DNA of 64,000 nucleotides from Gallionella sp. GTDB lineage: Bacteria; Pseudomonadota; Gammaproteobacteria; Burkholderiales; Gallionellaceae. A model generated the notes under the pieces. It ran no database searches. It was not told where the DNA came from and was given only the letters and a program-made list of their open reading frames with translations. The stretch is taken from NCBI GenBank assembly GCA_030682375.1, contig JAUXOL010000015.1, positions 124,001 through 188,000 of the forward strand, given 5' to 3'. Shown here in pieces: positions 55,310 through 64,000 of this stretch (the stretch's first letter is position 1; each line of letters opens with the position of its first letter). A program made the translations under genes and the position numbers.

Positions 55310-55420
55310 GTAGGATGGGTTGAGCCCTTCGACAGGCTCAGGACAGGCTTCGCGATACCCATCAATTTTGTTCACGTATCGAAACGATGGGTATCGGCCT
55401 TCGGCCTCAACCCATCCTAC
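55310..55420. repeat. GTAG-type REP pair (BIME), GATGGGT family, with an insert
   Basis: The left unit is GTAG gatgggttgag ... acccatc, the right unit gatgggt ... acccatc CTAC. The left unit holds the 22-bp repeat found at 38928. The mirror CTAC overlaps the TAG stop of the CHASE2 gene (55417-55419). Confidence 0.85.
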
Positions 55421-57126
55421 ATGTGTTTGTTTTCCTGTTGGTCCCACTCGAGCAATGCTTCGGCGAACATTATGCGCCAACCTGCGGCCGCTGCCGCGCC
55501 GCCGTCCAACCGCCCGTTGTGGATGTAGTGGCTGGCGGCATTGTCCGGTTGGGCGAGATGGCGCTGCAATATGATCGGTAGTGCAGCCAGCACCGCTTCG
55601 GTGTCGCGCCGTATCGCCTCCTGCGCATCGAGATCGTCTGCCGCTGCGACCCAGGAGATCGCCAGCGTGTGCTCGAACAAATCCCACAGCCCTTTCTGGT
55701 CGCCGATCAGTGCCTCGACGCTCTTGGCTACGGTGCCGGCCTTCTCCAGCTCGTGGCGTATCTTCTCCAGCGCCCCGGCGCGGATCATGTTGAGTTCGCT
55801 ATCGAGGCGGATCAGCAGCAGCGTCGCCTGCAATTCGCCGCGGCTTGCCGTGGCCGTGCGCACCATGTTCTGTGCCAGCGCCTTGTCGGTCGCCATCGCG
55901 TACAGGCGCGCCAGCGTGAAGAAGGCGAGTCCGATAGTCACCGGGCCGGTGAGGTTGATGTAGACGTTGGTGAGGTTGATGCTGGCGTAGGTGATGCCGA
56001 TCAGGATGAATTGAGACAGGCCGAACACGCGGTCTATCTTGTCGCGCCCGGCATCGCGGTAGAAGCCCCAGGCCGTCAGCCACACGATGGTCAGCGTGAT
56101 CAGCAGATACCACCCCCGTCCTTCCGGGTAGCGCAGCGCGTCGCCATGCTTGAAGTTGTCTATCGCGGTGGCGAGTATTTCCACGCCGGGGAACATGCGA
56201 TCCATCGGCGTCGCTTTGATGTCGAACAGGCTGGGCGCGGTCGAACCGATGATGACGATCTTGTCCCTGAATTCGTCCTGCGGGCGTTTCTTGTCCTTGC
56301 TGGTCAGGTCGGCGTACAGGTCGCTGAAACTGACGTAGCGATAGGTGAACGGCGATCCGCGCCAGTTCAGCAGCACCTGTTGCGCATCCGGCTCGATCCA
56401 GCCCTGTTCTCGCGCGATGCGCGTCGGCAGCGAGGGCAGCGCCCAGCCGTAGGCTTCGCGGTAGACGCTGTAGCGGCGCGCCACGCCGTCGCTATCGGGA
56501 TAGATGTTGTGCAGGCCGAGGCGACCGCCGTCCAGTGCGCTTTGAAAGTGCGGCAGCACTACCGCGACAGTCGCTTTGTCGTCGGGCTGCATGTTCGGAT
56601 GCGGCGCCACGCCGGGGATCATCGCAGGCTTGATCTGGCTGAGATGGTCGCTGGACGGATCCAGCCGCAGCATCGGGAAATAGGTGTTGTTCGTCGCTGC
56701 GATGGCGTTGTCGAAATAAGCGTCGCTGTCCGGGTTGTACACGTCCGCATCGCTGAACAGGATGTCGAACACGACGGCTTTGGGTTGCTGCTTTTCGAGC
56801 TGTTCGAGAAACTCGCCGAGCACCTGACGCGGCCATGGCCAGCGTCCGTATTCCTGTGCCAGCGCCGCCAAGCTGGCCTCGTTGATGTCCACGATCACGA
56901 TGTCGGGGTCGGGCTGGGGCACGATGATGCGGTGGCGCACCATGGTGTCGAACGCGGCCTGGCGCATCTCGGAGGTCGCGTGCAGCACCGTCGCATCGAG
57001 TGCCGCGAACACGCTGAACAGCGCGGCGAGGTAGAGGTAGAAGCTGTGCTTCCACAGTTGCGCGAGCTTTTCGGCGAGATGTTCGCGCGCCTTGAGCAAA
57101 CGGCCGATGATGAGTTTCCGGTTCAT
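55417..57126 (-). CDS. CHASE2-domain membrane sensor without output domain
   Basis: A 569-residue protein. A membrane helix near residues 28-48 is followed by a CHASE2 sensor domain of about 300 residues (DIVIVDINEASLAALAQEYG, FDILFSDADVYNPDSDAYFD, DEFRDKIVIIGSTAPSLFDI). Three C-terminal helices (LLITLTIVWLTAWGFYRDAG and others) and a soluble helical part complete it. CHASE2 proteins normally end in an adenylate cyclase, kinase or GGDEF domain; none is visible here. The stop codon TAG is supplied by the GTAG terminus of the REP element directly after the last codon. It probably forms an operon with the SH3 and M48 genes. Confidence 0.88.
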   Translation of the reverse strand: MNRKLIIGRLLKAREHLAEKLAQLWKHSFYLYLAALFSVFAALDATVLHATSEMRQAAFDTMVRHRIIVPQPDPDIVIVDINEASLAALAQEYGRWPWPRQVLGEFLEQLEKQQPKAVVFDILFSDADVYNPDSDAYFDNAIAATNNTYFPMLRLDPSSDHLSQIKPAMIPGVAPHPNMQPDDKATVAVVLPHFQSALDGGRLGLHNIYPDSDGVARRYSVYREAYGWALPSLPTRIAREQGWIEPDAQQVLLNWRGSPFTYRYVSFSDLYADLTSKDKKRPQDEFRDKIVIIGSTAPSLFDIKATPMDRMFPGVEILATAIDNFKHGDALRYPEGRGWYLLITLTIVWLTAWGFYRDAGRDKIDRVFGLSQFILIGITYASINLTNVYINLTGPVTIGLAFFTLARLYAMATDKALAQNMVRTATASRGELQATLLLIRLDSELNMIRAGALEKIRHELEKAGTVAKSVEALIGDQKGLWDLFEHTLAISWVAAADDLDAQEAIRRDTEAVLAALPIILQRHLAQPDNAASHYIHNGRLDGGAAAAAGWRIMFAEALLEWDQQENKHM

Positions 57127-57151
57127 GGGAGGTTCTCCGGGGTGCGGATGG

Positions 57152-58375
57152 TCATTCTATCGCCGGCGGGCGTTGGTCGTGCATCTCGATGCGCGAGACG
57201 AACCAGATCGCCAGCAGGTTGGCGATCACGGCCGCAAAGCCCACCTCGCCGTAATCGACGATCTGGCCGCTCGCATCTTGCGAGATGATGTAGCCCGCCA
57301 GCGTAGTTGCCAGACCCATCGCCAGCGATTGGGTGGTGGCGTTCAGCGACATGAAGGTGCCGCGCAGTTTCGGCTGCGATGCCGAGGTGATGATCGCCAT
57401 CGCCGGAATCATGCGTCCCGAGACCAGCACGAAGAATATCGTTGTGCAGATCAGCCACAGCCACAGCGGCGTGGCGCCGATATGCGTCACCACCAGTATC
57501 GGCAGCAGCGCGGAGAGGGCGACTATGCGGTAGGTCTTCACCTTGCCGTGCAGGTCGGCCCAGTGGCCGATCAGTCGCGCGGTGACCAGCGTGGCAGCGC
57601 CGCCGCATAAATAGATGTATGGAAGGTCGAGCTGCGTGATGCCGACGTTGTGCACCGCATACACGGTGATGTAGGGGATCACCGTGAATCCGGAGAAGAT
57701 GATTAGCGCGGAGAACAGCAGCGCGCGCAGGTGATTGGCGTCGCGCAGCACGTCGAACATCGGGGCGAACGGATGGGCGCGTTTTTCGGTGCTGATGTGG
57801 CCGCGCAACTCGGGCAGCACGCGCAGGCCGACGACGATGAACAGCACGACCAGCGCGGCGATGAAGACGAACGGCGCGCGCCACTGGAAATGGTTAGCCA
57901 GCCACAGCGACACCGGCACCCCCGCGACGGTGGCGACCGAGAACGAGGCCGACACCATGCCGCCCGCCCTTGCGCGGCGCTCGAACGGGATCGCATCGCC
58001 GATGATGGTGTGCGTCATCGCGCCCATCACGCCGCCGAACGCCCCGGCCAGCCCGCGCGCGATCAGCAGCGTGGCGTAGCCGGGCGCGAGGCCGCAGGCC
58101 AGCGTCGCGATGCCGAACAGCGCGAACATCGTCAGCAGCATGCGTTTGCGTTCGAAGCGGTCGACGAACACCGCGGTCAGCAGGCCGGACAGCGCGGCGC
58201 TGAAGCTGTAGGAGGCGACCAGTAAACCGAACTCGTGCGTGGTGATGCCGAGCTCGGCGATCAGGATGGGACCCAGCGGCATCATGATCATGAAGTCGAT
58301 CACATGGCTGAACTGGATGCCGGCGAGTGTGAGCAGCAGGTAGCGTTCGCGTTGCGGAGTGAGGGATGGATACAT
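57152..58375 (-). CDS. MFS transporter
   Basis: A 407-residue protein with 12 predicted helices. Visible are LLTLAGIQFSHVIDFMIMMP, a DHA1-like conserved loop (VDRFERKRMLLTMFALFGIA) and LIARGLAGAFGGVMGAMTHT with its Gly-rich motif C-type segment. It resembles the AraJ/arabinose-efflux group of drug and sugar exporters. The substrate is unknown. It lies upstream of the CHASE2 gene on the same strand with a 25-bp gap, which does not by itself imply a shared function. Confidence 0.9.
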   Translation of the reverse strand: MYPSLTPQRERYLLLTLAGIQFSHVIDFMIMMPLGPILIAELGITTHEFGLLVASYSFSAALSGLLTAVFVDRFERKRMLLTMFALFGIATLACGLAPGYATLLIARGLAGAFGGVMGAMTHTIIGDAIPFERRARAGGMVSASFSVATVAGVPVSLWLANHFQWRAPFVFIAALVVLFIVVGLRVLPELRGHISTEKRAHPFAPMFDVLRDANHLRALLFSALIIFSGFTVIPYITVYAVHNVGITQLDLPYIYLCGGAATLVTARLIGHWADLHGKVKTYRIVALSALLPILVVTHIGATPLWLWLICTTIFFVLVSGRMIPAMAIITSASQPKLRGTFMSLNATTQSLAMGLATTLAGYIISQDASGQIVDYGEVGFAAVIANLLAIWFVSRIEMHDQRPPAIE

Positions 58376-58455
58376 CGGGCGAATTTTACCAGACGGTGTC
58401 GGGAGGCTGAGTGCGCTGCGTTATAATCGGGGACAACGTTTTATCGAGGCAAGTT

Positions 58456-60642
58456 ATGGACAAGCAATTGCGCGAAGCCGCGCTGCAATACCACCGCCAG
58501 TCACCAGCGGGCAAGATTTCGGTCGTTCCCAGCAAACCCATGCAGACCCAGCGCGACCTGGCGCTGGCTTATTCTCCCGGCGTGGCGGCGGCATGCGAGG
58601 AGATCGTGCGCGACCCGAACGAGGCTCGCAGCCTGACCGCGCGCGGCAACCTGGTCGCTGTGATCTCCAACGGCACCGCGGTGCTGGGGCTGGGCAACAT
58701 CGGGCCGCTGGCCTCCAAGCCGGTGATGGAAGGCAAGGGCGTGCTGTTCAAGAAGTTCGCCGGTATCGACGTGTTCGACATCGAGATCGCCGAGAACGAC
58801 CCGGACAAGCTGGTGGACATCGTCGCGTCGCTGGAGCCGACCTTCGGCGGCATCAACCTCGAGGATATCAAGGCCCCCGAGTGTTTCTACATCGAGCGCA
58901 AGCTGCGCGAGCGCATGAAGATTCCCGTCTTCCACGACGACCAGCACGGCACGGCGATCATCGTCGGCGCGGCGCTGCTGAACGGCCTGAAGGTCGTCGG
59001 CAAGGATATCGCGAAGATCAAGCTGGTGGTCAGCGGTGCTGGCGCCGCGGCGCTGGCCTGTCTGGACATGCTGGTGGGCTTGGGCGTGCGGATGGAGAAC
59101 ATCACCGTCACCGACATCAAGGGCGTGGTCTACAAGGGGCGCGCCGAGGAGATGGACGACAACAAGGCGCGCTTCGCGATAGAGACCTCCGCGCGCACGC
59201 TGGGCGAGGTGATCGCCGGGGCGGACGTGTTCCTCGGCCTGTCGGCGGGCGGTGTGCTGAAGCCGGAGATGGTCGCGCAGATGGGTAATCGCCCGCTGAT
59301 CTTCGCGTTGGCGAACCCGAATCCGGAGATCCTGCCGGAGCACGCCAAGGCGGTGCGTCCGGATGCGATCCTCGCGACAGGCCGTTCCGACTATCCGAAC
59401 CAGGTCAACAACGCGCTGTGTTTTCCCTATATGTTCCGCGGTGCGCTGGACGTGGGGGCGACGACGATCAACGAGGAGATGAAGCGCGCCGCAGTGCACG
59501 CGATCGCCGAGCTGGCCTGCGCCGAGAAGTCGCATGCGGTGGCCGAGGTGTACGGCGAGGAAGAGCTGAATTTCGGCGAGAACTACCTGATCCCCAAGCC
59601 GTTCGATCCGCGCCTGATCAAGCGCGTCGCCCCGGCGGTCGCGCAGGCCGCGATGGACAGCGGCGTCGCGACGCGCCCCATCGCCGACATGGCGACCTAC
59701 CGCGAGCAGATATCCCATTTCGTCTACCAGTCCGGCATGTTGATGAAGCCGGTGTTCGACATGGCGAAGCGCCATCCGCAACGCCTCGTCTACGCCGAGG
59801 GCGAGGACGAGCGCGTGCTGCATGCGGTGCGTACGGTCGTGGACGACGGCCTGGCGAAGCCCGTGCTGGTCGGCGATGCCGACGTCATCTCACGCCGTAT
59901 CGAGAAGCTGGGTCTGCGACTGACGGCCGGCCAGGACTACGAGCTGGTGGATAGTTCGAAAGACGCGCGCCATCCGACGCAGATCGCGGCGACGCTGGTG
60001 AGCGAAGGCCGCGCCGACGCGATGCTGTGCGGCGTCGGCGGTACGCCGCAGGACCACCTCACCCCGGTGCGCGATGTGATCGGGTTGCGCAGCGGCGCCT
60101 CGGTGTTCGCCGCGATGAATATCCTGATGCTGAAGGAGCACACGCTGTTCATCTGCGACACGCATGTGAACCTCGATCCGACCGCGGAGCAGATCGCCGA
60201 GATGACGATGCTGGCCGCGGAGGAAGTGCGCCGCTTCGGCATCGTGCCCAAGGTCGCGTTGTTGTCGCACTCCAACTTCGGCAGCTTCGACGACGCTTCG
60301 GCGCGCAAGATGAGCCGTGCGCGCGAGCTGCTGGAGCAGCAGGCGCCGGGGCTGGAAGTGGAAGGCGAGATACACGGCGACGCTGCGGTGTCCGCCGCGA
60401 TCCGCGCGCAGGTGTTCCCGAACTCGCGCCTGAAAGACGATGCCAATCTGCTGGTGATGCCCAACCTGGATGCGGCCAACATCGCATTCAACTTGCTGAA
60501 GGTGCTGGCCGGCGACGGTATCACCATCGGCCCGGTGCTGCTGGGTGCGTCGAAATCGGTGCATATCCTGACCAATACTGCTACCGTGAGACGCATAGTC
60601 AACATGAGCGCGCTGGCGGTTGCCGGCGTCAGGACACATTAG
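58456..60642 (+). CDS. maeB: NADP-dependent malic enzyme with phosphotransacetylase-like domain
   Basis: 728 residues from the ATG at 58456 ([20 protein letters not shown]); an earlier in-frame ATG adds 15 unlikely residues. The N-terminal ~425 residues form the malic enzyme: [40 protein letters not shown] and [20 protein letters not shown] (NADP Rossmann loop). The C-terminal ~300 residues resemble phosphotransacetylase ([40 protein letters not shown]), which regulates the enzyme rather than catalysing. It makes pyruvate and NADPH from malate. Confidence 0.96.
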   Translation: MDKQLREAALQYHRQSPAGKISVVPSKPMQTQRDLALAYSPGVAAACEEIVRDPNEARSLTARGNLVAVISNGTAVLGLGNIGPLASKPVMEGKGVLFKKFAGIDVFDIEIAENDPDKLVDIVASLEPTFGGINLEDIKAPECFYIERKLRERMKIPVFHDDQHGTAIIVGAALLNGLKVVGKDIAKIKLVVSGAGAAALACLDMLVGLGVRMENITVTDIKGVVYKGRAEEMDDNKARFAIETSARTLGEVIAGADVFLGLSAGGVLKPEMVAQMGNRPLIFALANPNPEILPEHAKAVRPDAILATGRSDYPNQVNNALCFPYMFRGALDVGATTINEEMKRAAVHAIAELACAEKSHAVAEVYGEEELNFGENYLIPKPFDPRLIKRVAPAVAQAAMDSGVATRPIADMATYREQISHFVYQSGMLMKPVFDMAKRHPQRLVYAEGEDERVLHAVRTVVDDGLAKPVLVGDADVISRRIEKLGLRLTAGQDYELVDSSKDARHPTQIAATLVSEGRADAMLCGVGGTPQDHLTPVRDVIGLRSGASVFAAMNILMLKEHTLFICDTHVNLDPTAEQIAEMTMLAAEEVRRFGIVPKVALLSHSNFGSFDDASARKMSRARELLEQQAPGLEVEGEIHGDAAVSAAIRAQVFPNSRLKDDANLLVMPNLDAANIAFNLLKVLAGDGITIGPVLLGASKSVHILTNTATVRRIVNMSALAVAGVRTH

Positions 60643-60651
60643 GAGGCTGCC

Positions 60652-60885
60652 ATGAACAAACAGGAAACAGAGCTGCTGCGTCAGGAAGTCGAGATGCTGA
60701 TGAACGAGCGCGCACGCCTGCTCAAGGTGGTCGGAGCGGCGGCGGTGCTGGTGGCGAACACCGAGGCGCATAAGCTGCCTTCGGGCGCGGTGAATGCTGC
60801 GGAAATGTTGTCCGAGACGCTGAATGCGCTGCCCGAGGAGACGCTGAAGGACGCGCTCGAATCGGTGCAGGCCGAGCTCGAGTAG
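60652..60885 (+). CDS. small helical conserved protein
   Basis: 77 residues with a good ribosome-binding site (TAGGAGG). The sequence is helical and acidic: QETELLRQEVEMLMNERARL forms a short coiled coil, followed by KVVGAAAVLVANTEAHKLPS and a charged end. No family is recognised. It lies between maeB and the patatin gene and is likely co-transcribed with them. Confidence 0.65.
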   Translation: MNKQETELLRQEVEMLMNERARLLKVVGAAAVLVANTEAHKLPSGAVNAAEMLSETLNALPEETLKDALESVQAELE

Positions 60886-60892
60886 GGCGCGC

Positions 60893-62059
60893 ATGAGCGA
60901 GCGCATCGGCCTGATCCTGACCGGCGGCGGTGCGCGCGCGGCTTATCAGGTCGGAGTGCTGAAGGCGATCGCCGAGTATCTGCCGCGCCAGGCGCACAAT
61001 CCTTTTCCGGTGATCTGCGGCACCTCGTCGGGCGCGCTGAATGCCGCGGCATTGGCGGTGAATGCGCACAATTTCCGCCGCGGGGTGCGTTACCTCACCA
61101 GTATCTGGCGGAACTTCCATACCTACGAGGTCTATCGTACCGACGTGGTCGGCGTGTTCAACAACACGATGCTGTGGCTGGCCGGGCTGGTGCTCAGCGG
61201 GCTGGGGATCAACCGGTTGACGCGGGTGTCGCTGCTCGATAACAAGCCTCTGGCCGAGCTGCTGGACGAGATCCTGCCCTGCGACAAGATACAGCAGAGC
61301 ATAGACGCGGGGCTGCTGCATGCGCTGAGCATCACGGCTTCCGGTTACGAATCCGGCAAGTCGGTCACTTTCTATCAGGGCGTCGGCGACATCGAGCCCT
61401 GGTGGCGCACCCGCCGTGTGGGCGTGCCGACCAATATCGAAATCAAACATCTGCTCGCCTCGTCGGCGATCCCTTTCATCTTTCCCGCTACGTTGATCAA
61501 TCGCGAATATTTCGGCGACGGTTCGATGCGCCAGATCGCGCCTGTCAGTTCGGCGCTGCATCTGGGGGCTACACGAATCATGGTGATCAGTGCGACCAAC
61601 GATGCACTGGAGTTGTCGCGGCGCAGCGAGCCGGGCAGCTATCCCTCGCTGGCGCAGATTGCCGGCCATGCGCTCAACAGCATCTTCATGGACAGCATGG
61701 AGGTCGATCTGGAGCGGGTGCAGACGATCAACCGGCTGGTGGAACTGATGCCGGACGAGATGCGCGATGCGACCGGTCTGAAGTATGTCGAACTGCTGGT
61801 GATCAAGCCCAGCGAATCGATAGACAAGATTGCCGAACGTTACATGACCGAGTTGCCGTGGACGATACGCCTGTTGTTGCGGCTGGCCGGTGCGGCGCCG
61901 CGCGGACACGGTTCGGCATTGGTCAGTTTCCTGCTGTCGGAACGGAAGTATTGCCGGGCGCTGATCGAGCTGGGTTATCGCGATGCGCAGCAACAGCGCG
62001 ACGAGATCGTGCGTTTCCTCGGTGTTCCATCCCGGCACGAAAACGAGATACCGCAATGA
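60893..62059 (+). CDS. patatin-like phospholipase
   Basis: A 388-residue protein. Patatin features: GLILTGGGARAAYQVGVLKA (oxyanion loop), VICGTSSGALNAAALA (GxSxG nucleophile), and the catalytic dyad Asp in EYFGDGSMRQIAPV (DG motif). It should release fatty acids from membrane lipids. The gene overlaps birA by four bases (ATGA). Confidence 0.93.
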   Translation: MSERIGLILTGGGARAAYQVGVLKAIAEYLPRQAHNPFPVICGTSSGALNAAALAVNAHNFRRGVRYLTSIWRNFHTYEVYRTDVVGVFNNTMLWLAGLVLSGLGINRLTRVSLLDNKPLAELLDEILPCDKIQQSIDAGLLHALSITASGYESGKSVTFYQGVGDIEPWWRTRRVGVPTNIEIKHLLASSAIPFIFPATLINREYFGDGSMRQIAPVSSALHLGATRIMVISATNDALELSRRSEPGSYPSLAQIAGHALNSIFMDSMEVDLERVQTINRLVELMPDEMRDATGLKYVELLVIKPSESIDKIAERYMTELPWTIRLLLRLAGAAPRGHGSALVSFLLSERKYCRALIELGYRDAQQQRDEIVRFLGVPSRHENEIPQ

Positions 62060-63042
62060 CGGCAGAGGCTCTGCGCGCCCGAACCTGGCAGCTGCTGGAC
62101 ATTCTGGCGGACGGGCGCTTCCATTCCGGCGAGGTGCTGGCGCAGCGGCTGGGCGTGTCGCGCGCCAGCGTGTTCAATGCGCTGGTCGACACGGCGGGTT
62201 GCGGCGTCGCGGTGCAGCGCGTGCGGGGTCGGGGTTACCGTCTGGCGCGCCCTTGGCAGCCGTTGCGTCGCGACGATATATTGCACTGGCTGGATGCGGA
62301 CGGCGGGAGTTTCGACATCGAAGTCATGCCGCAGGCCGCCTCCAGCAACTCCTTGCTGTTGCAGCGCGCGGCACTCGGCGCGCCGGGCGGCAGCGTCGTC
62401 GCGGTGGAGCTGCAGAGCGCCGGGCGCGGTCGTCTCGGGCGGACCTGGCATTCTGGGCTGGGCAATGCGCTGACGTTCTCGCTGCTGTGGCGTTTCGATT
62501 GCGGCTTGAATGCGCTGTCCGGGCTGAGCCTGGCGGTCGGCGTGGCGGTCGTGCGCGCGCTGGACAAGGCGGGTGCGCAGGGCGTCGGCCTGAAGTGGCC
62601 GAACGACATCGTCAGCGCGCAGGGCAAGCTGGGCGGCGTGCTGATCGAGGCGCAGGGCGATATGCTGGGCCCCAGCGCGGTGGTGATCGGCATCGGCCTG
62701 AACTGCCATCTGCCGGAATCGTTGGTGCGCCAGATCGACCAGCCGGCCTGTGCGCTGGACGAGCTATGCGCGGAACTGCCCGAGCGCAACCGTCTGCTGG
62801 CGCTGTTGCTGCAGGAATTGGCGACGGTGTTGCGGCAGTTCGTGCGGGACGGATTCGTGCCGTTGCGCGACGACTGGGAACGCAGGCATATCCATCAGGG
62901 CGAGGAGATACGCCTGTGTCTCGCGGACGGCAGCGAAGTGAACGGCATCGCGCGCGGGGTCGGTGACAGCGGCGAGCTGCGCCTGGAGACCGGACAGGGC
63001 ATGCGCAGTTTCAATTCGGGAGAAGTGGGAGTGCGGCGATGA
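62056..63042 (+). CDS. birA: biotin-protein ligase / biotin operon regulator
   Basis: 328 residues starting at the ATG overlapping the patatin stop (62056). An N-terminal winged-helix domain (SGEVLAQRLGVSRASVFNAL) keeps the repressor function possible. The catalytic domain carries ELQSAGRGRLGRTWHSGLGN (adenylate loop) and LKWPNDIVSAQGKLGGVLIE. A C-terminal SH3-like domain follows. It attaches biotin to carboxylases. It overlaps coaX by four bases. Confidence 0.95.
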   Translation: MTAEALRARTWQLLDILADGRFHSGEVLAQRLGVSRASVFNALVDTAGCGVAVQRVRGRGYRLARPWQPLRRDDILHWLDADGGSFDIEVMPQAASSNSLLLQRAALGAPGGSVVAVELQSAGRGRLGRTWHSGLGNALTFSLLWRFDCGLNALSGLSLAVGVAVVRALDKAGAQGVGLKWPNDIVSAQGKLGGVLIEAQGDMLGPSAVVIGIGLNCHLPESLVRQIDQPACALDELCAELPERNRLLALLLQELATVLRQFVRDGFVPLRDDWERRHIHQGEEIRLCLADGSEVNGIARGVGDSGELRLETGQGMRSFNSGEVGVRR

Positions 63043-63749
63043 GATTGCTGGTCGATGCGGGCAACACGCGCATCAAGTGGGCGCTGACGCGCGGCGACGA
63101 GTGGCTGCAGAGCGGCGCGTTGCCGACCGCCCGCGCGGCGGAGTTGTCCGCGCAGTTCGCCGAGGTCCCGTCCGTCCGTGAGGCGTGGGTGAGCAACGTC
63201 GCGGGCGAGGCAGTCGCGCGGGCGTTGCGCGAGGCCATCTCCGCCGATGCTTGGCATTTCGTCGCGGCCTGCGAGCGACAATGCGGTGTGCGCAACGGCT
63301 ACGAGCAGCCGGCGCAGCTCGGCAGCGACCGCTGGGCGGCGCTGATCGCGGCATGGCACCTGGTCGGTGCGCGCTGCCTGGTGGCGAGTTGCGGCACGGC
63401 GACGACGGTGGATGCGCTGTCGGACGACGGCGAGTTCCTCGGCGGGCTGATCCTGCCCGGTATCGAGCTGATGCAGCGCAGCCTGTGCGGCGCGACGGCG
63501 CAACTGGAACTTTCGCAGGGCAGCTATGATGCGTTCCCGCGTAACACCGCAGACGCGATGTTCAGCGGTGCGGTGCAGGCCGTTTGCGGTGCGATCGAAC
63601 GGCAGCGTGGCTTGCTCGGCGATGCGCCGGTGGTGTTGGGCGGCGGTGCCGCGGAATCGTTGCGCGGGCGGCTTAATCTGCCGCTGCGTCTGGAAGATGA
63701 TCTGGTGTTGCAGGGATTATGGCTAATCGCACGGGAAGCGAACTCATGA
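63039..63749 (+). CDS. coaX: type III pantothenate kinase
   Basis: A 236-residue cytoplasmic kinase for the first step of CoA synthesis. ASKHA-type motifs: LLVDAGNTRIKWAL (phosphate 1), QLGSDRWAALIAAWH, and ASCGTATTVDALSDDGEFLG with GGLILPGI (adenosine region). birA-coaX is a frequent pair in betaproteobacteria. Its stop overlaps the following gene by four bases. Confidence 0.95.
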   Translation: MRLLVDAGNTRIKWALTRGDEWLQSGALPTARAAELSAQFAEVPSVREAWVSNVAGEAVARALREAISADAWHFVAACERQCGVRNGYEQPAQLGSDRWAALIAAWHLVGARCLVASCGTATTVDALSDDGEFLGGLILPGIELMQRSLCGATAQLELSQGSYDAFPRNTADAMFSGAVQAVCGAIERQRGLLGDAPVVLGGGAAESLRGRLNLPLRLEDDLVLQGLWLIAREANS

Positions 63750-64000
63750 TGAAAAAAGTATTCTGGATTTTGCTGGCGGGGAACGCGGTCTTCTTCGCGG
63801 CCATGCAATGGGGCGGTTTGTTGACGGCGGAGCCGGACGCTCCCCCGGTGCAGGCGGCGCTGAACGAGCAGAAGATACGCCTGCTGGGCGCGCCGCCGTC
63901 GGCCGTGCCTCAGTCCGCGACGGTGGAAGTCGCCGCCTCCGCCGTTCCGGCAGTTGCATCCGCCGCCAAGAGCGAGGCCCGCGCCTGCATGGAGTGGGGC
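63746..64000 (+). CDS. probable SPOR-domain membrane protein (runs off right edge)
   Basis: 85 codons are visible from the ATG at 63746 (overlapping coaX; a second ATG follows directly). An N-terminal membrane helix (KKVFWILLAGNAVFFAAMQW) is followed by an Ala/Pro/Val-rich linker. The last residues, EARACMEWG, match the start of SPOR-type domains (C-x-EWG). birA-coaX-SPOR is a familiar order. The domain itself lies beyond the window, so the family is inferred. Confidence 0.7.
   Translation, partial: MMKKVFWILLAGNAVFFAAMQWGGLLTAEPDAPPVQAALNEQKIRLLGAPPSAVPQSATVEVAASAVPAVASAAKSEARACMEWG

Overview
The window looks like chromosomal DNA from a betaproteobacterium. The mix of a respiratory Isp-type NiFe hydrogenase, a dense set of c-di-GMP proteins, sulfur-responsive genes and high-GC housekeeping genes resembles Gallionellaceae/Nitrosomonadales (Sideroxydans-like). 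That placement is inferred from gene content and was not tested. Most of the window is high GC; the left 9 kb is somewhat lower, and the DUF262/nucleotidyltransferase cassette (18.0-19.8 kb) and the TPR cassette (52.6-53.3 kb) are clearly AT-richer.

Layout. 1-10.6 kb is a signalling block: the N-terminal part of a dCache-type membrane sensor, glgC, a PAS protein with a Cys motif, then an apparent operon of an NMT1/THI5-like-PAS-GGDEF protein, a periplasmic sugar-binding-like protein and a PAS-GGDEF-EAL protein, followed by a further membrane diguanylate cyclase. 10.6-17.9 kb holds housekeeping and conserved genes on the minus strand: RMD1/YagE-like, pepD, a spermidine-synthase-like protein, an RNase D-like fusion, MarC, a rhodanese-like lipoprotein without its cysteine, and rsgA. 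17.9-20.7 kb is an accessory island: a nucleotidyltransferase + DUF262 pair bracketed by inverted repeats, then a PIN toxin-antitoxin pair enclosed by a 33-bp duplication of the 3' end of ettA. 20.7-32.5 kb has ettA, a Cys-rich small protein, HD-GYP, HDOD, prfC, bacteriohemerythrin, ctpA, an EnvC-like factor and gpmI.

32.6-41.96 kb, plus strand, begins with an ArsR regulator whose two cysteines have the spacing of SqrR/BigR persulfide sensors. It is followed by an RND adaptor and pump, a DUF2892 (YgaP-like) membrane protein, an O-antigen-ligase-like protein, an active-type rhodanese, grxC, secB, an SH3 protein and gpsA. trmB, thiG, thiS and a tRNA-Gly(CCC) come next.

44-51.8 kb is the hydrogenase locus: hynS-isp1-isp2-hynL-hupE with hupH-like and maturation-protease genes upstream on the minus strand, and hypC-hupK divergently on the plus strand. 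Electrons from periplasmic H2 oxidation would pass through the Isp1 cytochrome b and the Isp2 HdrD-like protein towards the quinone pool or cytoplasmic thiol/disulfide chemistry.

51.8-57.1 kb is repeat-rich: a small secreted protein, a TPR lipid/periplasmic-type cassette with the same terminal inverted repeats as the DUF262 cassette, GTAG-type REP/BIME elements, and an M48 protease/SH3/CHASE2 gene group whose protease N-terminus is encoded by a palindromic repeat. 57.1-64 kb returns to housekeeping: an MFS transporter, maeB, a patatin-like lipase, birA, coaX and the start of a SPOR-type protein.

The most novel signal is the pair of transposase-less gene cassettes (17885-19919 and 52546-53409) that share inward-facing terminal repeats built on GCGAAGCTGACCCC. 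One of them carries a candidate two-gene defence module.
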